This document shows positions 7,763-19,200 of a stretch of DNA of 64,000 nucleotides, piece by piece. Below the pieces are notes generated by a model. That model saw only the letters and a program-made list of their open reading frames with translations. It did no database searches and was not told where the DNA came from. Made by a program: the position numbers and the translations under genes. Every line of letters starts with the position of its first letter. The first letter of the stretch is position 1. Origin of the DNA: Petrimonas sulfuriphila (GTDB lineage: Bacteria; Bacteroidota; Bacteroidia; Bacteroidales; Dysgonomonadaceae); assembly GCF_051201015.1 (NCBI RefSeq), contig NZ_JBPEHI010000003.1; one strand, 5' to 3'.

Positions 7763-10042
7763 ATGGAGCATCTCCTCAGTCAATTAAATTCCAAACAACG
7801 CGAAGCCGTTGAGTTCTGTGATGGCCCGTCGCTGATTATTGCCGGTGCCGGATCGGGAAAAACCCGTGTCCTGACCTATAAAATTGCTTACCTGCTGGAA
7901 CAGGGTCTTCCGCCATATTATATACTGGCGCTGACTTTTACCAACAAGGCTGCTCGGGAAATGAAATCGCGGATTGCCGACTTGGTGGGGGAAAAGAAAG
8001 CACGTCAGTTGTGGATGGGAACGTTTCATGCCATCTTTTCACGTATATTGCGGAACGAGGCTGAACGGATTGGGTTCACTCCTAATTTTACAATTTTCGA
8101 TTCTTCCGATTCCTCTAATCTGGTACGCCTAATCATTAAAGAGATGCAGCTGGACGACAAGGTGTACAGGCCGGGAGCTGTTCATAACCAGATATCGAGA
8201 GCGAAGAACGGTCTGATAACGCCTGGAATGTATGCCCAGAACAGGGAGATAATTGAGTACGACCGTGCTTCCAAACGCCCTCAACTGTTCGAAATTTACC
8301 AGCGTTACCAAAACCGGCTGAAGGCCGCCAACAGCATGGACTTTGATGATCTGTTGATGTATACCAATATCCTGCTGCGCGATAACCCCGATGTGCTGGA
8401 AGATTACCGGAACCGTTTTCAGTTTGTGCTCGTTGACGAGTATCAGGATACCAATTTCGCGCAACACCTTATCGTAAAGCAGTTGGCAGAACTGCATCAC
8501 CGGGTTTGTGTGGTGGGTGATGATGCGCAGAGCATTTATTCGTTTCGCGGAGCCAATATCGACAATATCCTGAAATTTAAATCCACCTTCCCCCAGACGC
8601 AAATTTTTAAGCTAGAACAAAATTATCGGTCCACGCAAAACATTGTAAACGCTGCCAACAGTCTTATAAAAAAAAATAAGGAGCAGATCTTCAAAGAGGT
8701 TTTCTCGGAAAACGAAGAGGGTGAGAAAATTGAAGTGGTGAGTGCCTTTTCCGATTTTGAGGAGGGGCTTATCGTAGCCAATAAAATCGCACGGATGCGC
8801 TACGAAGGGCATACCGGATTTTCGGATGTTGCCATCCTTTATCGTACCAATGCCCAGTCGCGTATCTTTGAAGAGTCGCTGCGCAAGAAAAATATTCCGT
8901 ATGTTATTTATGGGGGGCTTTCTTTTTATCAACGAAAGGAGATAAAAGACATCATCAGCTATTTCCGGCTTATTGTAAATCCCGGAGATGAAGAGGCGTT
9001 TCGCCGCATAGTGAACTACCCCACACGCGGAATTGGCGATGTTACGGTAGGTAAAATAAGTGAAAGCGCCCGTCTGCATAACGTCAGCTTGTGGCAGATA
9101 CTCTCGTCGCCGCTGCAATATAACCTGGACGTGAATACGGGCACAGCCCGGAAACTTGCGCTGTTTCACGAACTGATAAACGGATTTATTGCCGGTAACG
9201 AAACGCAGAACGCTTATGAACTGGCTCAAACGGTACTGAAAAATACGGGTATCGTTAAGGAGGCTTACGAAGACCTGACCCCAGAAGGGATGAGCCGGGC
9301 ACAAAATATTCAGGAATTGCTGAATGCCATAAACGAATTTGTGTCTGAAAGGCAGGAACAGGGAGAGGAAGACGTTCGGTTGGTGGACTTCCTTTCGGAA
9401 GTATCTCTGCTTACCGATCAAGACACCGGTGACGATGAAGGCAACGAGAAAGTCACCCTGATGACGGTGCACTCTGCCAAAGGGTTGGAATTCAATCATG
9501 TTTTTGTGGTGGGGATGGAAGAAGACCTCTTTCCGTCGAGCATGGCAAAATTCGAGCCGCGAGGTTTGGAGGAGGAACGACGCTTGTTTTATGTGGCTAT
9601 CACCCGGGCAAAAAAAACGTGTACCGTTACTTTTGCCAGGAGCCGTTTTAGGAATGGAAGCACAAACGCTACACGCGAAAGCCAGTTTCTGAAGGATATC
9701 GATCCCCGCTTCCTGTTGATGGAGCAAAAGGCGTTGACCCCTGCCCGGGATGAGTTGGCCGATGGCTTTTGGGAATCGTTGCGGCAAAAAAGGGAAAGCA
9801 GCGTGTTTGTCAGACCGTCGAGCCGGATTCCTGTCAACCGGACCGAAAATTCTTCCTTGCAGCTCTCCGAAGAGGCTGGACAACTGAGAGAGGGAAACGT
9901 GATTGAACACGAACGGTTCGGCAGGGGAGTAGTCACTTCCATTGAAGAATCGGGAGGAGATAAACGGGCTTTTGTGGATTTTGACTCTGCCGGACAGAAA
10001 CAACTGCTGCTGAAGTTTGCTAAATTTAAAATTGTACAATGA
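7763..10042 (+). CDS. pcrA: ATP-dependent DNA helicase, UvrD/PcrA family
   Basis: A 759-residue superfamily 1A helicase that unwinds DNA 3'-to-5' in nucleotide excision repair and replication-fork maintenance. Motif I AGAGSGKT is at residues 27-34, DEYQD (motif II) near 224, GDDAQSIYSFRGA (motif III) near 253, QNYRS (motif IV) near 290, and VHSAKGLEF and VAITRAKK (motifs V-VI) in the last third. The C-terminus ends with the conserved module containing HERFGRGVV and VDFDSAGQKQL, which in PcrA/UvrD contacts RNA polymerase. The length is typical. It is monocistronic between the toxin-antitoxin terminator and its own promoter and that of the phosphofructokinase. UvrD and PcrA cannot be separated from sequence alone here. 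Confidence 0.95.
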   Translation: MEHLLSQLNSKQREAVEFCDGPSLIIAGAGSGKTRVLTYKIAYLLEQGLPPYYILALTFTNKAAREMKSRIADLVGEKKARQLWMGTFHAIFSRILRNEAERIGFTPNFTIFDSSDSSNLVRLIIKEMQLDDKVYRPGAVHNQISRAKNGLITPGMYAQNREIIEYDRASKRPQLFEIYQRYQNRLKAANSMDFDDLLMYTNILLRDNPDVLEDYRNRFQFVLVDEYQDTNFAQHLIVKQLAELHHRVCVVGDDAQSIYSFRGANIDNILKFKSTFPQTQIFKLEQNYRSTQNIVNAANSLIKKNKEQIFKEVFSENEEGEKIEVVSAFSDFEEGLIVANKIARMRYEGHTGFSDVAILYRTNAQSRIFEESLRKKNIPYVIYGGLSFYQRKEIKDIISYFRLIVNPGDEEAFRRIVNYPTRGIGDVTVGKISESARLHNVSLWQILSSPLQYNLDVNTGTARKLALFHELINGFIAGNETQNAYELAQTVLKNTGIVKEAYEDLTPEGMSRAQNIQELLNAINEFVSERQEQGEEDVRLVDFLSEVSLLTDQDTGDDEGNEKVTLMTVHSAKGLEFNHVFVVGMEEDLFPSSMAKFEPRGLEEERRLFYVAITRAKKTCTVTFARSRFRNGSTNATRESQFLKDIDPRFLLMEQKALTPARDELADGFWESLRQKRESSVFVRPSSRIPVNRTENSSLQLSEEAGQLREGNVIEHERFGRGVVTSIEESGGDKRAFVDFDSAGQKQLLLKFAKFKIVQ

Positions 10043-10075
10043 AAATGAAGAGGATAAAAATAGCATTACCAATCG

Positions 10076-10107
10076 TTTGAGCATCTCAGAAAAAATTGCT
10101 AAATTTG
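10076..10107 (+). promoter_or_regulatory. promoter of the PPi-phosphofructokinase gene
   Basis: TTTG at 10076-10079 is followed by a 20-bp spacer and TAAATTTG at 10100-10107, close to the full Bacteroidetes consensus. The predicted leader is about 55 nt to the ATG at 10165. Confidence 0.75.
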
Positions 10108-10164
10108 AACTCTTTTTCAGGCAAACCATCAATAAGAAATAAATCTATTAAATATTAGAACAAA

Positions 10165-11811
10165 ATGTCAAAAAGTGCTTTACAAATTGCAAGGGCCAGT
10201 TATGTCCCCAAGATGCCACAGGTCCTGAACGGTAATGTGCAGCCCAGAGAGGGTGCAGCTACTGCATCGGTGAGCGATCAGGAGGAGATTAAAAAACTGT
10301 TTCCCAACACGTACGGAATGCCCATCATCACTTTTGAAGAATCCCGGGGAGAAATGGGATTGGAGAATCCCGTAAATGTGGGTGTTATTCTATCCGGAGG
10401 ACAAGCTCCCGGCGGGCACAACGTGATTGCCGGAATTTTCGACGGGATCAAACGGCTGAACCCTGATAGCAGGCTTTATGGGTTTATCCTGGGTCCTGCA
10501 GGACTGATAAACCACGAATATAAAGAACTTACTGCGGATATTATCGATGAATATCGAAACACGGGTGGATTTGATATTATTGGTTCGGGACGTACAAAGC
10601 TCGAAGAGAAAGAACAGTTTGACAAGGGATTGGAAATCCTGAAGAAACTCAATATCCGGGCGCTGGTTATTATTGGTGGAGACGATTCTAACACCAATGC
10701 ATGTGTGCTGGCCGAATATTACAAATCCATTAATGCCGGTGTGCAGGTAATTGGCTGTCCGAAAACCATTGACGGTGACCTTAAAAACGGACAGATAGAA
10801 ACATCGTTTGGCTTTGATACCGCTTGTAAGGTCTACTCCGAAGTAATTGGAAACATCCAACGCGACTGTAATTCGGCACGCAAGTACTGGCACTTCATTA
10901 AACTGATGGGACGTTCCGCCTCACACATCGCCCTGGAATGTGCGTTACAGACACAACCCAATATTTGTATCGTGTCGGAGGAAGTGGAAGCGAAGCAGCA
11001 ATCGCTCGACGATGTTGTTAACGATATTGCCACCGTAGTGGTACATCGCGCAGAAAAGGGAATGAATTTTGGAACGGTGTTGATTCCGGAAGGTCTGATT
11101 GAGTTTATTCCGGCCATGAAGGCGCTGATAGCTGAGTTGAATGACTTCCTGGCACACAACCAGGTTGAGTTCGATTTGGTACGCCGTTCGGGAAAACGCG
11201 ATTACATCATAGGCAAACTTTCACCTAAAAATTCCGAAATTTATGCCAGTCTTCCTGAAACGGTTGCACGCCAGTTAACGCTAGACCGTGACCCGCACGG
11301 AAACGTACAGGTTTCTCTGATAGAAACGGAAAAACTGTTGGCGGAAATGGTGAAAACCCGGCTCGACGAGTGGAAAAAAGAAGGAAAATATTCGGGAAAA
11401 TTTGCTACCATAACCCACTTTTTCGGATACGAAGGCCGTTGTGCCGCACCGTCGAATTACGATGCGGATTACTGCTACTCGTTGGGATATACTGCTTCGA
11501 TGTTGGTTGCAGCGGGTAAAACAGGATACATGTCATCGGTACGCAACACAACTGCTCCCGCGTCTGAATGGATTGCCGGCGGGATACCCATCACGATGAT
11601 GATGAACATGGAGCGTCGTCACGGGGAGATGAAACCGGTTATACAAAAGGCACTGGTTAAGCTCGACGGCAATCCGTTCCGGTACTTTGCCAGCCAACGG
11701 GAAAAATGGGCGATTGAGACCGATTATGTTTATCCGGGACCCATTCAGTATTTCGGGCCGACCGAAGTATGCGATCAGCCGAGCAGAACGTTGAAGCTGG
11801 AACAGCAATAA
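10165..11811 (+). CDS. pfp: diphosphate--fructose-6-phosphate 1-phosphotransferase
   Basis: A 548-residue PPi-dependent phosphofructokinase that reversibly converts fructose 6-phosphate and pyrophosphate to fructose 1,6-bisphosphate. The nucleotide-loop motif SGGQAPGG lies at about 77-84. The signature GGDDSNTNA (about 171-179) has Asp in place of the Gly that ATP-dependent enzymes use, which indicates pyrophosphate as donor. PKTIDGDLKN holds the catalytic Asp and MGRSASHIA binds substrate. The size fits the long PfpB-like clade of anaerobic Bacteroidetes and plants. The reversible, pyrophosphate-saving reaction suits a fermentative metabolism (inference). The gene has its own promoter and ends in a bidirectional terminator shared with rpoC. 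Confidence 0.95.
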   Translation: MSKSALQIARASYVPKMPQVLNGNVQPREGAATASVSDQEEIKKLFPNTYGMPIITFEESRGEMGLENPVNVGVILSGGQAPGGHNVIAGIFDGIKRLNPDSRLYGFILGPAGLINHEYKELTADIIDEYRNTGGFDIIGSGRTKLEEKEQFDKGLEILKKLNIRALVIIGGDDSNTNACVLAEYYKSINAGVQVIGCPKTIDGDLKNGQIETSFGFDTACKVYSEVIGNIQRDCNSARKYWHFIKLMGRSASHIALECALQTQPNICIVSEEVEAKQQSLDDVVNDIATVVVHRAEKGMNFGTVLIPEGLIEFIPAMKALIAELNDFLAHNQVEFDLVRRSGKRDYIIGKLSPKNSEIYASLPETVARQLTLDRDPHGNVQVSLIETEKLLAEMVKTRLDEWKKEGKYSGKFATITHFFGYEGRCAAPSNYDADYCYSLGYTASMLVAAGKTGYMSSVRNTTAPASEWIAGGIPITMMMNMERRHGEMKPVIQKALVKLDGNPFRYFASQREKWAIETDYVYPGPIQYFGPTEVCDQPSRTLKLEQQ

Positions 11812-11852
11812 CTCCCTTAACCCTACACACCTGGATAGGGGTGTAATAAACA

Positions 11853-11887
11853 AAACCCGCAGGTGGTTCGCACCATCCTGCGGGTTT
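11853..11887. terminator. bidirectional terminator between pfp and rpoC
   Basis: A perfect 11-bp stem AAACCCGCAGG/CCTGCGGGTTT with a 13-nt loop lies between two convergent genes, with T/A-rich flanks on both sides. It should end both pfp and the long rpoBC operon. Confidence 0.85.
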
Positions 11888-11919
11888 ATTTATTTAACAG
11901 CGTCGGGATACCTGTCCCG

Positions 11920-14900
11920 TTATGCCTCTTCTTCTACTTCCTGATACAAGGGCGAACGCCTGTTAGCATTCATCTTATCGAAATCTTCTTTTGAGCCTAC
12001 AATTATTTTTTCGTACTCCCTCAAGCCGGTTCCGGCCGGAATCAAGTGACCGCAGATAACGTTCTCTTTCAACCCCTCCAGTGTATCTACTTTTCCGTTG
12101 ATGGCTGCATCGTTCAGTACCTTGGTGGTTTCCTGGAACGAAGCGGCTGACATGAAGCTGGTGGTTTGCAGTGCGGCACGCGTGATACCCTGCAACACCT
12201 GATTGGCGGTTGCCGGAATTGCATCGCGGCTTTCAACCAGTTTCAGGTCGCGGCGTTTCAACGAACTGTTCTCATCGCGCAGCTTACGTACGGTAACAAT
12301 TTGTCCCGGTTCGAAGATTTGGGAATCTCCCGCATCGATGATCACTTTTTTACCCCAGATACGGTCGTTCTCTTCCATCATCTCGTGCTTGTCTACCAAT
12401 TGCTGCTCCAGGAAACGGGTATCACCCGGCTCAACCACTTCTACCTTACGCATCATCTGACGGACAATTACTTCAAAGTGCTTGTCGTTGATCTTCACTC
12501 CCTGCAAGCGGTATACATCCTGTACCTCGTTCACGATATACTCCTGAACTGCAGTAGGACCCATGATCGCCAAAATGTCTGCCGGAGTGATGGCACCGTC
12601 GGATAACGGCATGCCGGCACGTACAAAGTCGTTCTCCTGTACAAGTATCTGTTTTGACAGCGGAACGAGGTATTTCTTGATTTCTCCCGTTTTAGACGTG
12701 ATGGAAATCTCCTGATTACCGCGTTTGATCTTGCCGAACGATACTTCACCGTCAATTTCGGAAACGACAGCCGGATTGGAGGGGTTACGCGCTTCAAACA
12801 ATTCGGTAACGCGAGGAAGACCTCCCGTGATGTCACCCGATTTTCCAATTGCGCGGGGAATTTTTACCAGTACGTCGCCCACTTTGATTTCGTCGTTTTC
12901 ACCTTTCACGATGTGAGCGCCGAGCGGCAATGTGTACGTACGAAGTACGTCATCGTCCTGATTCACGATATGGGCCGATGGAGCTTTTGTCTTGTCGCGC
13001 GATTCGATAATGACTTTCTCTTTCAATCCGGTTTGTTCGTCCGATTCTACTTTGTAGGTAATACCTTCCAGAAAATTTTCAAACTTGATCTTACCGGTTG
13101 CTTCAGAGATAATTACTGCGTTGAAGGGGTCCCATTCGCATATCAGGTCGCCTTTCTTCACTTTGTCGTTATCGTTGAAGTACAACTTGGAGCCGTAGGG
13201 AATATTGTGAGACAACAGGACGATCCGGGTGTTGGGGTCAATGATCCGCATTTCCACCAAACGGCTCACTACCACCTTGTAGGTTTTGCCTTCAGCGTCC
13301 TGGGTTTCCACAAAACGAAGCTCTTCGAATTCCAGGATACCGTCATACTTGGTGATGATCCTGTTTTCAGCGGCAATGTTGGAAGCGATACCTCCCACGT
13401 GGAACGTACGCAGCGTAAGCTGTGTCCCCGGTTCCCCGATGGATTGCGCAGCAATAACACCCACAGCTTCTCCTTTTTGCACCATTTGTCCGGTAGCCAG
13501 GTTTCTTCCGTAGCATTTTGCACAAACACCGTGGCGGGATTCGCAGGTAAGTACCGAACGGATTTCAACGCGTTCGATGGGTGATTTGTCTATTTTTTCA
13601 GCGATCTCTTCCGTAATTTCTTCTCCGGCACTCACCAGGATTTCTCCGGTGGTGGGATGAGGAACGTCGTGCACGGAAACTCGTCCTAAGATACGTTCGT
13701 AAAGCGAAGCAATTACCTCGTCGTTATTCTTGATGTCCGTGGCAACTAATCCGCGAAGGGTGCCGCAGTCCACTTCGTTGATGATGACGTCTTGGGAAAC
13801 GTCCACCAAGCGGCGGGTCAGATAACCGGCGTCGGCCGTCTTCAGTGCGGTATCGGCAAGACCCTTTCGTGCACCGTGAGTGGAGATGAAGTACTCCAAT
13901 ACCGAAAGTCCCTCCTTGAAGTTTGAAAGAATGGGATTTTCGATGATTTGAGCCCCTTCGGCACCGCTTTTTTGCGGTTTGGCCATCAAACCACGCATGC
14001 CGGAAAGCTGTCGGATTTGCTCGCGTGAACCACGAGCGCCCGAATCGAGCATCATGTACACGGAGTTGAATCCTTTGTCGTCTTCGGCAAGCTGCTTCAT
14101 GAGGATATTCGATAACTTGGAGTTGATGTGCGTCCATGTATCGATGATCTGATTATAGCGCTCGTTGTAGGTGATGAACCCCATGTTGTAGTTGTCCATG
14201 ATCTGTTCTACCTCGTTGTAACCCTGTTGGATAAGGTCTTCCTTCTCTTTCGGGATAATCACATCCTCGAGATTGAAAGACAATCCGCCCTTGAACGCCA
14301 TTTTGTACCCCAAGTCCTTGATGTCGTCCAGGTATTGGGCGGTACGCGCCACTCCGCAAGTCTTGATGACCTTTCCGATAATGTCGCGGAGCGATTTTTT
14401 CGAGAGCAATTCATTGATGTATCCCACTTCTTTTGGGATATACTCGTTGGTAATCACACGTCCAACGGTGGTTTGGTGCATTTTGCGTACGGGGTCCCCG
14501 TTTTCGTCGATATCATCAACCAAAACGTTTACCAGTGCGTGAATATCCACTTTCCCTTCGTTATACGCGATTATGGCTTCTTCTTCACCGTAGAAAGTCA
14601 TGCCTTCGCCCTGTGCTCCCGGACGTATCTTTGTGATGTAATACAATCCCAATACCATGTCCTGTGAGGGAACGGTGATGGGAGCGCCGTTGGCGGGGTT
14701 AAGGATGTTGTGCGAAGCCAACATCAGTACCTGTGCTTCCAGGATAGCTTCATTGCCAAGCGGCAAGTGAACGGCCATCTGGTCACCGTCGAAGTCGGCG
14801 TTGAATGCCGTACACGATAGCGGGTGAAGCTGAATGGCTTTCCCTTCGATGAGTTTAGGCTGGAAGGCCTGAATACCCAAACGGTGAAGGGTGGGGGCCC

Positions 14901-16206
14901 GGTTCAGAAGGACAGGGTGTCCTTTCATCACGTACTCCAGGATATCGTAAACCACAGGTTCTTTCCTGTCAACGATTTTCTTTGCTGATTTTACCGTTTT
15001 TACAATACCGCGCTCAATGAGCTTGCGGATGATAAATGGCTTGTAGAGTTCTGCGGCCATGTCTTTGGGTATCCCGCACTCGTGCATCTTAAGCTCGGGT
15101 CCGACAACAATAACCGAACGGGCGGAATAGTCCACACGTTTACCGAGCAGGTTCTGACGGAAGCGTCCCTGTTTCCCTTTCAGACTGTCTGAAAGCGATT
15201 TCAGCGGACGGTTCGAGTCGGTTTTAATGGCGCTTGATTTGCGGGAGTTGTCGAACAAAGAGTCAACGGCTTCCTGCAACATGCGTTTTTCGTTGCGCAG
15301 GATCACGTCGGGTGCTTTAATATCGATCAGCCTTTTCAGACGGTTGTTGCGGATAATTACCCGGCGGTACAGGTCGTTGAGGTCGGAAGTGGCAAAACGT
15401 CCACCGTCCAGCGGGACCAGCGGGCGTAAGTCGGGCGGAATCACAGGAATCACTTTCATGATCATCCAGTCCGGCTTATTGACGCTTTTGGATCCCCTGA
15501 AGGCTTCCACTACCTGAAGTTGTTTCAACGCTTCGTTCTTACGTTGTTGAGAGGTGTCGGTGCTTGCGCGGTGGCGCAGTTGGTTGGCCTGTTTATCCAA
15601 GTTGATTCGTTCCAACATGTCCAGGATAGCTTCTGCACCCATCTTGGCAATGAATTTGTTGGGATCGGTATCTTCCAGGAGGTGGTTATCCTTGGGGAGC
15701 GTATCCAACAAGTTGAGGTATTCTTCCTCGCTCAGCAAGTCTTTTTCAGCTACTTTGTCTTCAAGTACGCCCGGCTGGATCACCACATACCTTTCGTAAT
15801 AGATGATAGAATCCAGTTTTTTGGTAGGAATACCCAGCAGATAACCTATTTTGTTGGGTAATGACCTGAAATACCAGATGTGTGCCACCGGAACTACCAG
15901 GTGGATGTGTCCGGTACGCTCACGGCGTACTTTCTTTTCAGTAACTTCAACTCCGCAACGGTCGCAGACAATACCTTTGTAACGGATTCTCTTGTATTTG
16001 CCGCAATGGCATTCGTAATCTTTTACGGGGCCGAAAATGCGTTCGCAAAATAAACCGTCGCGCTCCGGTTTGTAGGTGCGGTAGTTGATGGTCTCAGGTT
16101 TTAACACTTCGCCGAATGAACTTTCCAGTATTTGTTCGGGAGATGCCAAACTGATGGTTATTTTTGAAAAGCTACTCTTTATTTTATTTTCTTTTCTAAA
16201 TGCCAT
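11920..16206 (-). CDS. rpoC: DNA-directed RNA polymerase subunit beta'
   Basis: A 1428-residue beta' subunit. The N-terminal zinc-binding domain has CHCGKYKRIRYKGIVCDRCG, the active-site loop is NADFDGDQMAVH with three metal-binding aspartates, and the second zinc site has CESRHGVCAKCYG. The trigger-loop region ARGSREQIRQLSGMRGLM and the bridge-helix region are intact. The usual length of Bacteroidetes RpoC is close to this. It is the last gene of the operon, 25 bp after rpoB and 32 bp before the terminator. Confidence 0.98.
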   Translation of the reverse strand: MAFRKENKIKSSFSKITISLASPEQILESSFGEVLKPETINYRTYKPERDGLFCERIFGPVKDYECHCGKYKRIRYKGIVCDRCGVEVTEKKVRRERTGHIHLVVPVAHIWYFRSLPNKIGYLLGIPTKKLDSIIYYERYVVIQPGVLEDKVAEKDLLSEEEYLNLLDTLPKDNHLLEDTDPNKFIAKMGAEAILDMLERINLDKQANQLRHRASTDTSQQRKNEALKQLQVVEAFRGSKSVNKPDWMIMKVIPVIPPDLRPLVPLDGGRFATSDLNDLYRRVIIRNNRLKRLIDIKAPDVILRNEKRMLQEAVDSLFDNSRKSSAIKTDSNRPLKSLSDSLKGKQGRFRQNLLGKRVDYSARSVIVVGPELKMHECGIPKDMAAELYKPFIIRKLIERGIVKTVKSAKKIVDRKEPVVYDILEYVMKGHPVLLNRAPTLHRLGIQAFQPKLIEGKAIQLHPLSCTAFNADFDGDQMAVHLPLGNEAILEAQVLMLASHNILNPANGAPITVPSQDMVLGLYYITKIRPGAQGEGMTFYGEEEAIIAYNEGKVDIHALVNVLVDDIDENGDPVRKMHQTTVGRVITNEYIPKEVGYINELLSKKSLRDIIGKVIKTCGVARTAQYLDDIKDLGYKMAFKGGLSFNLEDVIIPKEKEDLIQQGYNEVEQIMDNYNMGFITYNERYNQIIDTWTHINSKLSNILMKQLAEDDKGFNSVYMMLDSGARGSREQIRQLSGMRGLMAKPQKSGAEGAQIIENPILSNFKEGLSVLEYFISTHGARKGLADTALKTADAGYLTRRLVDVSQDVIINEVDCGTLRGLVATDIKNNDEVIASLYERILGRVSVHDVPHPTTGEILVSAGEEITEEIAEKIDKSPIERVEIRSVLTCESRHGVCAKCYGRNLATGQMVQKGEAVGVIAAQSIGEPGTQLTLRTFHVGGIASNIAAENRIITKYDGILEFEELRFVETQDAEGKTYKVVVSRLVEMRIIDPNTRIVLLSHNIPYGSKLYFNDNDKVKKGDLICEWDPFNAVIISEATGKIKFENFLEGITYKVESDEQTGLKEKVIIESRDKTKAPSAHIVNQDDDVLRTYTLPLGAHIVKGENDEIKVGDVLVKIPRAIGKSGDITGGLPRVTELFEARNPSNPAVVSEIDGEVSFGKIKRGNQEISITSKTGEIKKYLVPLSKQILVQENDFVRAGMPLSDGAITPADILAIMGPTAVQEYIVNEVQDVYRLQGVKINDKHFEVIVRQMMRKVEVVEPGDTRFLEQQLVDKHEMMEENDRIWGKKVIIDAGDSQIFEPGQIVTVRKLRDENSSLKRRDLKLVESRDAIPATANQVLQGITRAALQTTSFMSAASFQETTKVLNDAAINGKVDTLEGLKENVICGHLIPAGTGLREYEKIIVGSKEDFDKMNANRRSPLYQEVEEEA

Positions 16207-16231
16207 ATTGTTGTTTTATAAAGAGTTATTA

Positions 16232-19200
16232 TTAATCAAGTTCTACGCTCAATCCCAAGCCTTTAAGCTCGTGAAGCAGTACGTTCAACGATTCGGGGAT
16301 GCCGGCTTGCGGCATTGCTTCTCCCTTCACGATGGATTCGTAAGCTTTTGAACGTCCGACAACGTCATCGGATTTAACGGTAAGAATTTCCTGCAGGATG
16401 TGCGACGCGCCGAAAGCCTCGAGCGCCCAAACCTCCATTTCTCCAAAACGCTGTCCCCCGAACTGGGCTTTCCCGCCGAGGGGTTGCTGCGTGATGAGCG
16501 AGTATGGACCGATGGACCGGGCGTGCATCTTGTCTTCCACCATATGTCCGAGTTTCAACATATAAATGATGCCCACGGTAGCAGGTTGGTCAAAACGTTC
16601 GCCTGTTCCTCCGTCGTACAGGTAGGTCTTCCCGTAGCGGGGAATACCGGCTTTGTCCGTCCATTCATTCAGGTCATCTAACGATGCGCCGTCGAAAATG
16701 GGTGTTGCAAATTTTACGCCGAGTTCTTTTCCAGCCCATCCGAGCACCGTCTCGAAAATCTGCCCCAGGTTCATACGTGAAGGTACGCCCAGTGGGTTCA
16801 GCACAATGTCAACCGGAGTTCCGTCGGCAAGGAAAGGCATGTCTTCCGAACGGACAATTTTCGACACGATACCTTTGTTACCGTGGCGTCCGGCCATTTT
16901 GTCACCCACCTGGATTTTGCGTTTTTTGGCCACATATACTTTGGCAATCTGCATAATTCCCGAGGGAAGCTCGTCGCCGATAGTCAGGTCGAAACGCTTG
17001 CGCTTAAGCTCTGCATCCAGTTCTTTGAACTTGCGCAGGTAATTGATGACCGTTGTGCGGATCAATTGGTTTTTGTGAGCGTCGGTTGTCCACTTGCTCA
17101 ATTGAACCGACTGGTAATCGATATCCGAAAGAACCTTCAGGGTGAATTTAGCTCCTTTGGGAACAATATCCATATTGGTGTAATCCTTCACGCCGGCAGA
17201 CGTCTTGCCTTCGGTAATGTGCAGGAGTTTATCGATAAGTAACTTTCTCAGTTCTTCCATCTTGTTCTCATACTCTTCGTCGAGTTTGGGAAGAAGCGCT
17301 TTGTTCGACAACTTGCTTTTGCCTTTCTTAGCGGCTTTCGAGAATAGGTTCGTATTGATAACCACACCCTTAAGTGATGGTGAAGCTTTTAGAGAAGCAT
17401 CTTTCACGTCGCCTGCCTTGTCGCCAAAGATGGCGCGAAGCAGTTTTTCTTCGGGTGATGGGTCGGATTCCCCTTTCGGAGTAATTTTTCCAATCAGAAT
17501 ATCGCCCGGCTTAACGCGTGCACCCACACGGATAATACCGTGCTCATCGAGATCCTTGGTGGCCTCTTCACTTACGTTGGGTATGTCGGAAGTAAGTTCC
17601 TCCAACCCACGTTTGGTTTCACGCACTTCGAGAGAGAACTCTTCCACGTGAACCGAAGTAAATACATCTTCGCTGACCAGCCTTTCGTTCAAAACAATAG
17701 CGTCTTCAAAGTTGTATCCTTTCCAGGGCATGAACGCCACTTTCAGGTTCCGGCCCAAAGCAAGCTCTCCGTTCTCCGTAGCAAAACCTTCGGTCAGGAT
17801 ATCGCCTTTGGAAACTTTTTGTCCCAACTTGCAAATCGGACGCAGGTCGATGGTTGTATTCTGGTTGGTTTTACGGAATTTAGGAATGTCGTAAGTCTTG
17901 ATAGAATCCTCAAAACTGGCAAACTCTTCCTCCTCCGTCCTGTCGTATTTTATCTTGATGGTGGTGGCATCCACGTAAATGATCTCTCCGTTTCCTTCGG
18001 CCATCAATTGTGTACGGGAATCTTTAACCAGCCGACCTTCTATACCGGTGGCGACAATAGGAGCTTCATTTTTAATAAGCGGAACCGCCTGACGCATCAT
18101 GTTCGACCCCATAAGTGCGCGGTTGGCATCGTCGTGCTCAAGGAACGGTATAAGTGATGCGGCAATAGAAGCGATCTGCATGGGCGAAACGTCCATCAGG
18201 TCCACTTCCTCGGGTGTGGCAAGCGGATAGTCAGCTTCGAGCCTCGATTTCACACGCGGTAAAATAAACTCGCCGCTCTCGTTTAACGGAGCGTTTCCTT
18301 GTGCAACCACTTTTTCTTCTTCTTCTTCCGCTGAAAGATAAACCACTTCTTCGTTCCGGGTATTAACCACACCGTCTTCAACTTTGCGATAGGGCGTTTC
18401 GATAAAGCCCAGGTCGTTGATTTTGGCGTAAACGCAGAGCGAAGAAATAAGGCCGATATTGGGCCCCTCGGGTGTTTCAATCGGACACAGACGTCCATAG
18501 TGCGTATAATGCACGTCACGCACTTCAAAACCGGCACGTTCACGTGAGAGGCCGCCGGGGCCTAACGCAGAAAGACGGCGTTTGTTCGTGATCTCTGCCA
18601 ACGGATTGGTCTGATCCATGAACTGCGACAGCGCATGCGTGCCGAAGAACGTATTGATAACGGAAGAGATGGTTTTTGCATTGATCAGGTCAATGGGGGT
18701 GAACACTTCATTGTCACGCACGTTCATCCTTTCACGGATAATGCGCGCCATGCGGTTCAAGCCAACACCGAACTGAGAGTATAGTTGTTCCCCAACGGTA
18801 CGGACACGCCTGTTGCTCAGGTGATCTATATCGTCCACCACCGCTTTGGAGTTCACGAGTTCGATGAGGTATTTAATAATCTCAATAATGTCTTCTTTCG
18901 TTAATACACGAATGCTCTCATCGATATCGAGACCCAGTTTTTTGTTCATTCTGTAGCGCCCCACGTCTCCCAAATCGTACCGTTTCTCGGAGAAGAAAAG
19001 GTTGTTGATCACTTCGCGTGCACTGGCATCGTCTGCCGGTTCTGCACTGCGAAGTTGACGGTAAATATGCCGGATGGCGTCAATTTCCGTATTGCTGGGG
19101 TCTTTCTGCAGGGTGTTGTATATGATGGAGTAATCGGACGAGTTGGAAGTCTCCTTGTGCAACAGGATGGAGGAGATATCCGCTTCCAGTATGTCATCGA

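Noticed and set aside
8612..10132. A 506-codon open frame on the minus strand
   Set aside because: It lies wholly antisense to the UvrD/PcrA helicase gene, has no recognisable domain and its residues (many His, Phe, Arg) look like the shadow of a coding strand. It is not listed as a gene.
12913..13584. A 223-codon plus-strand frame inside rpoC
   Set aside because: It is antisense to a highly conserved stretch of rpoC and shows no family resemblance.
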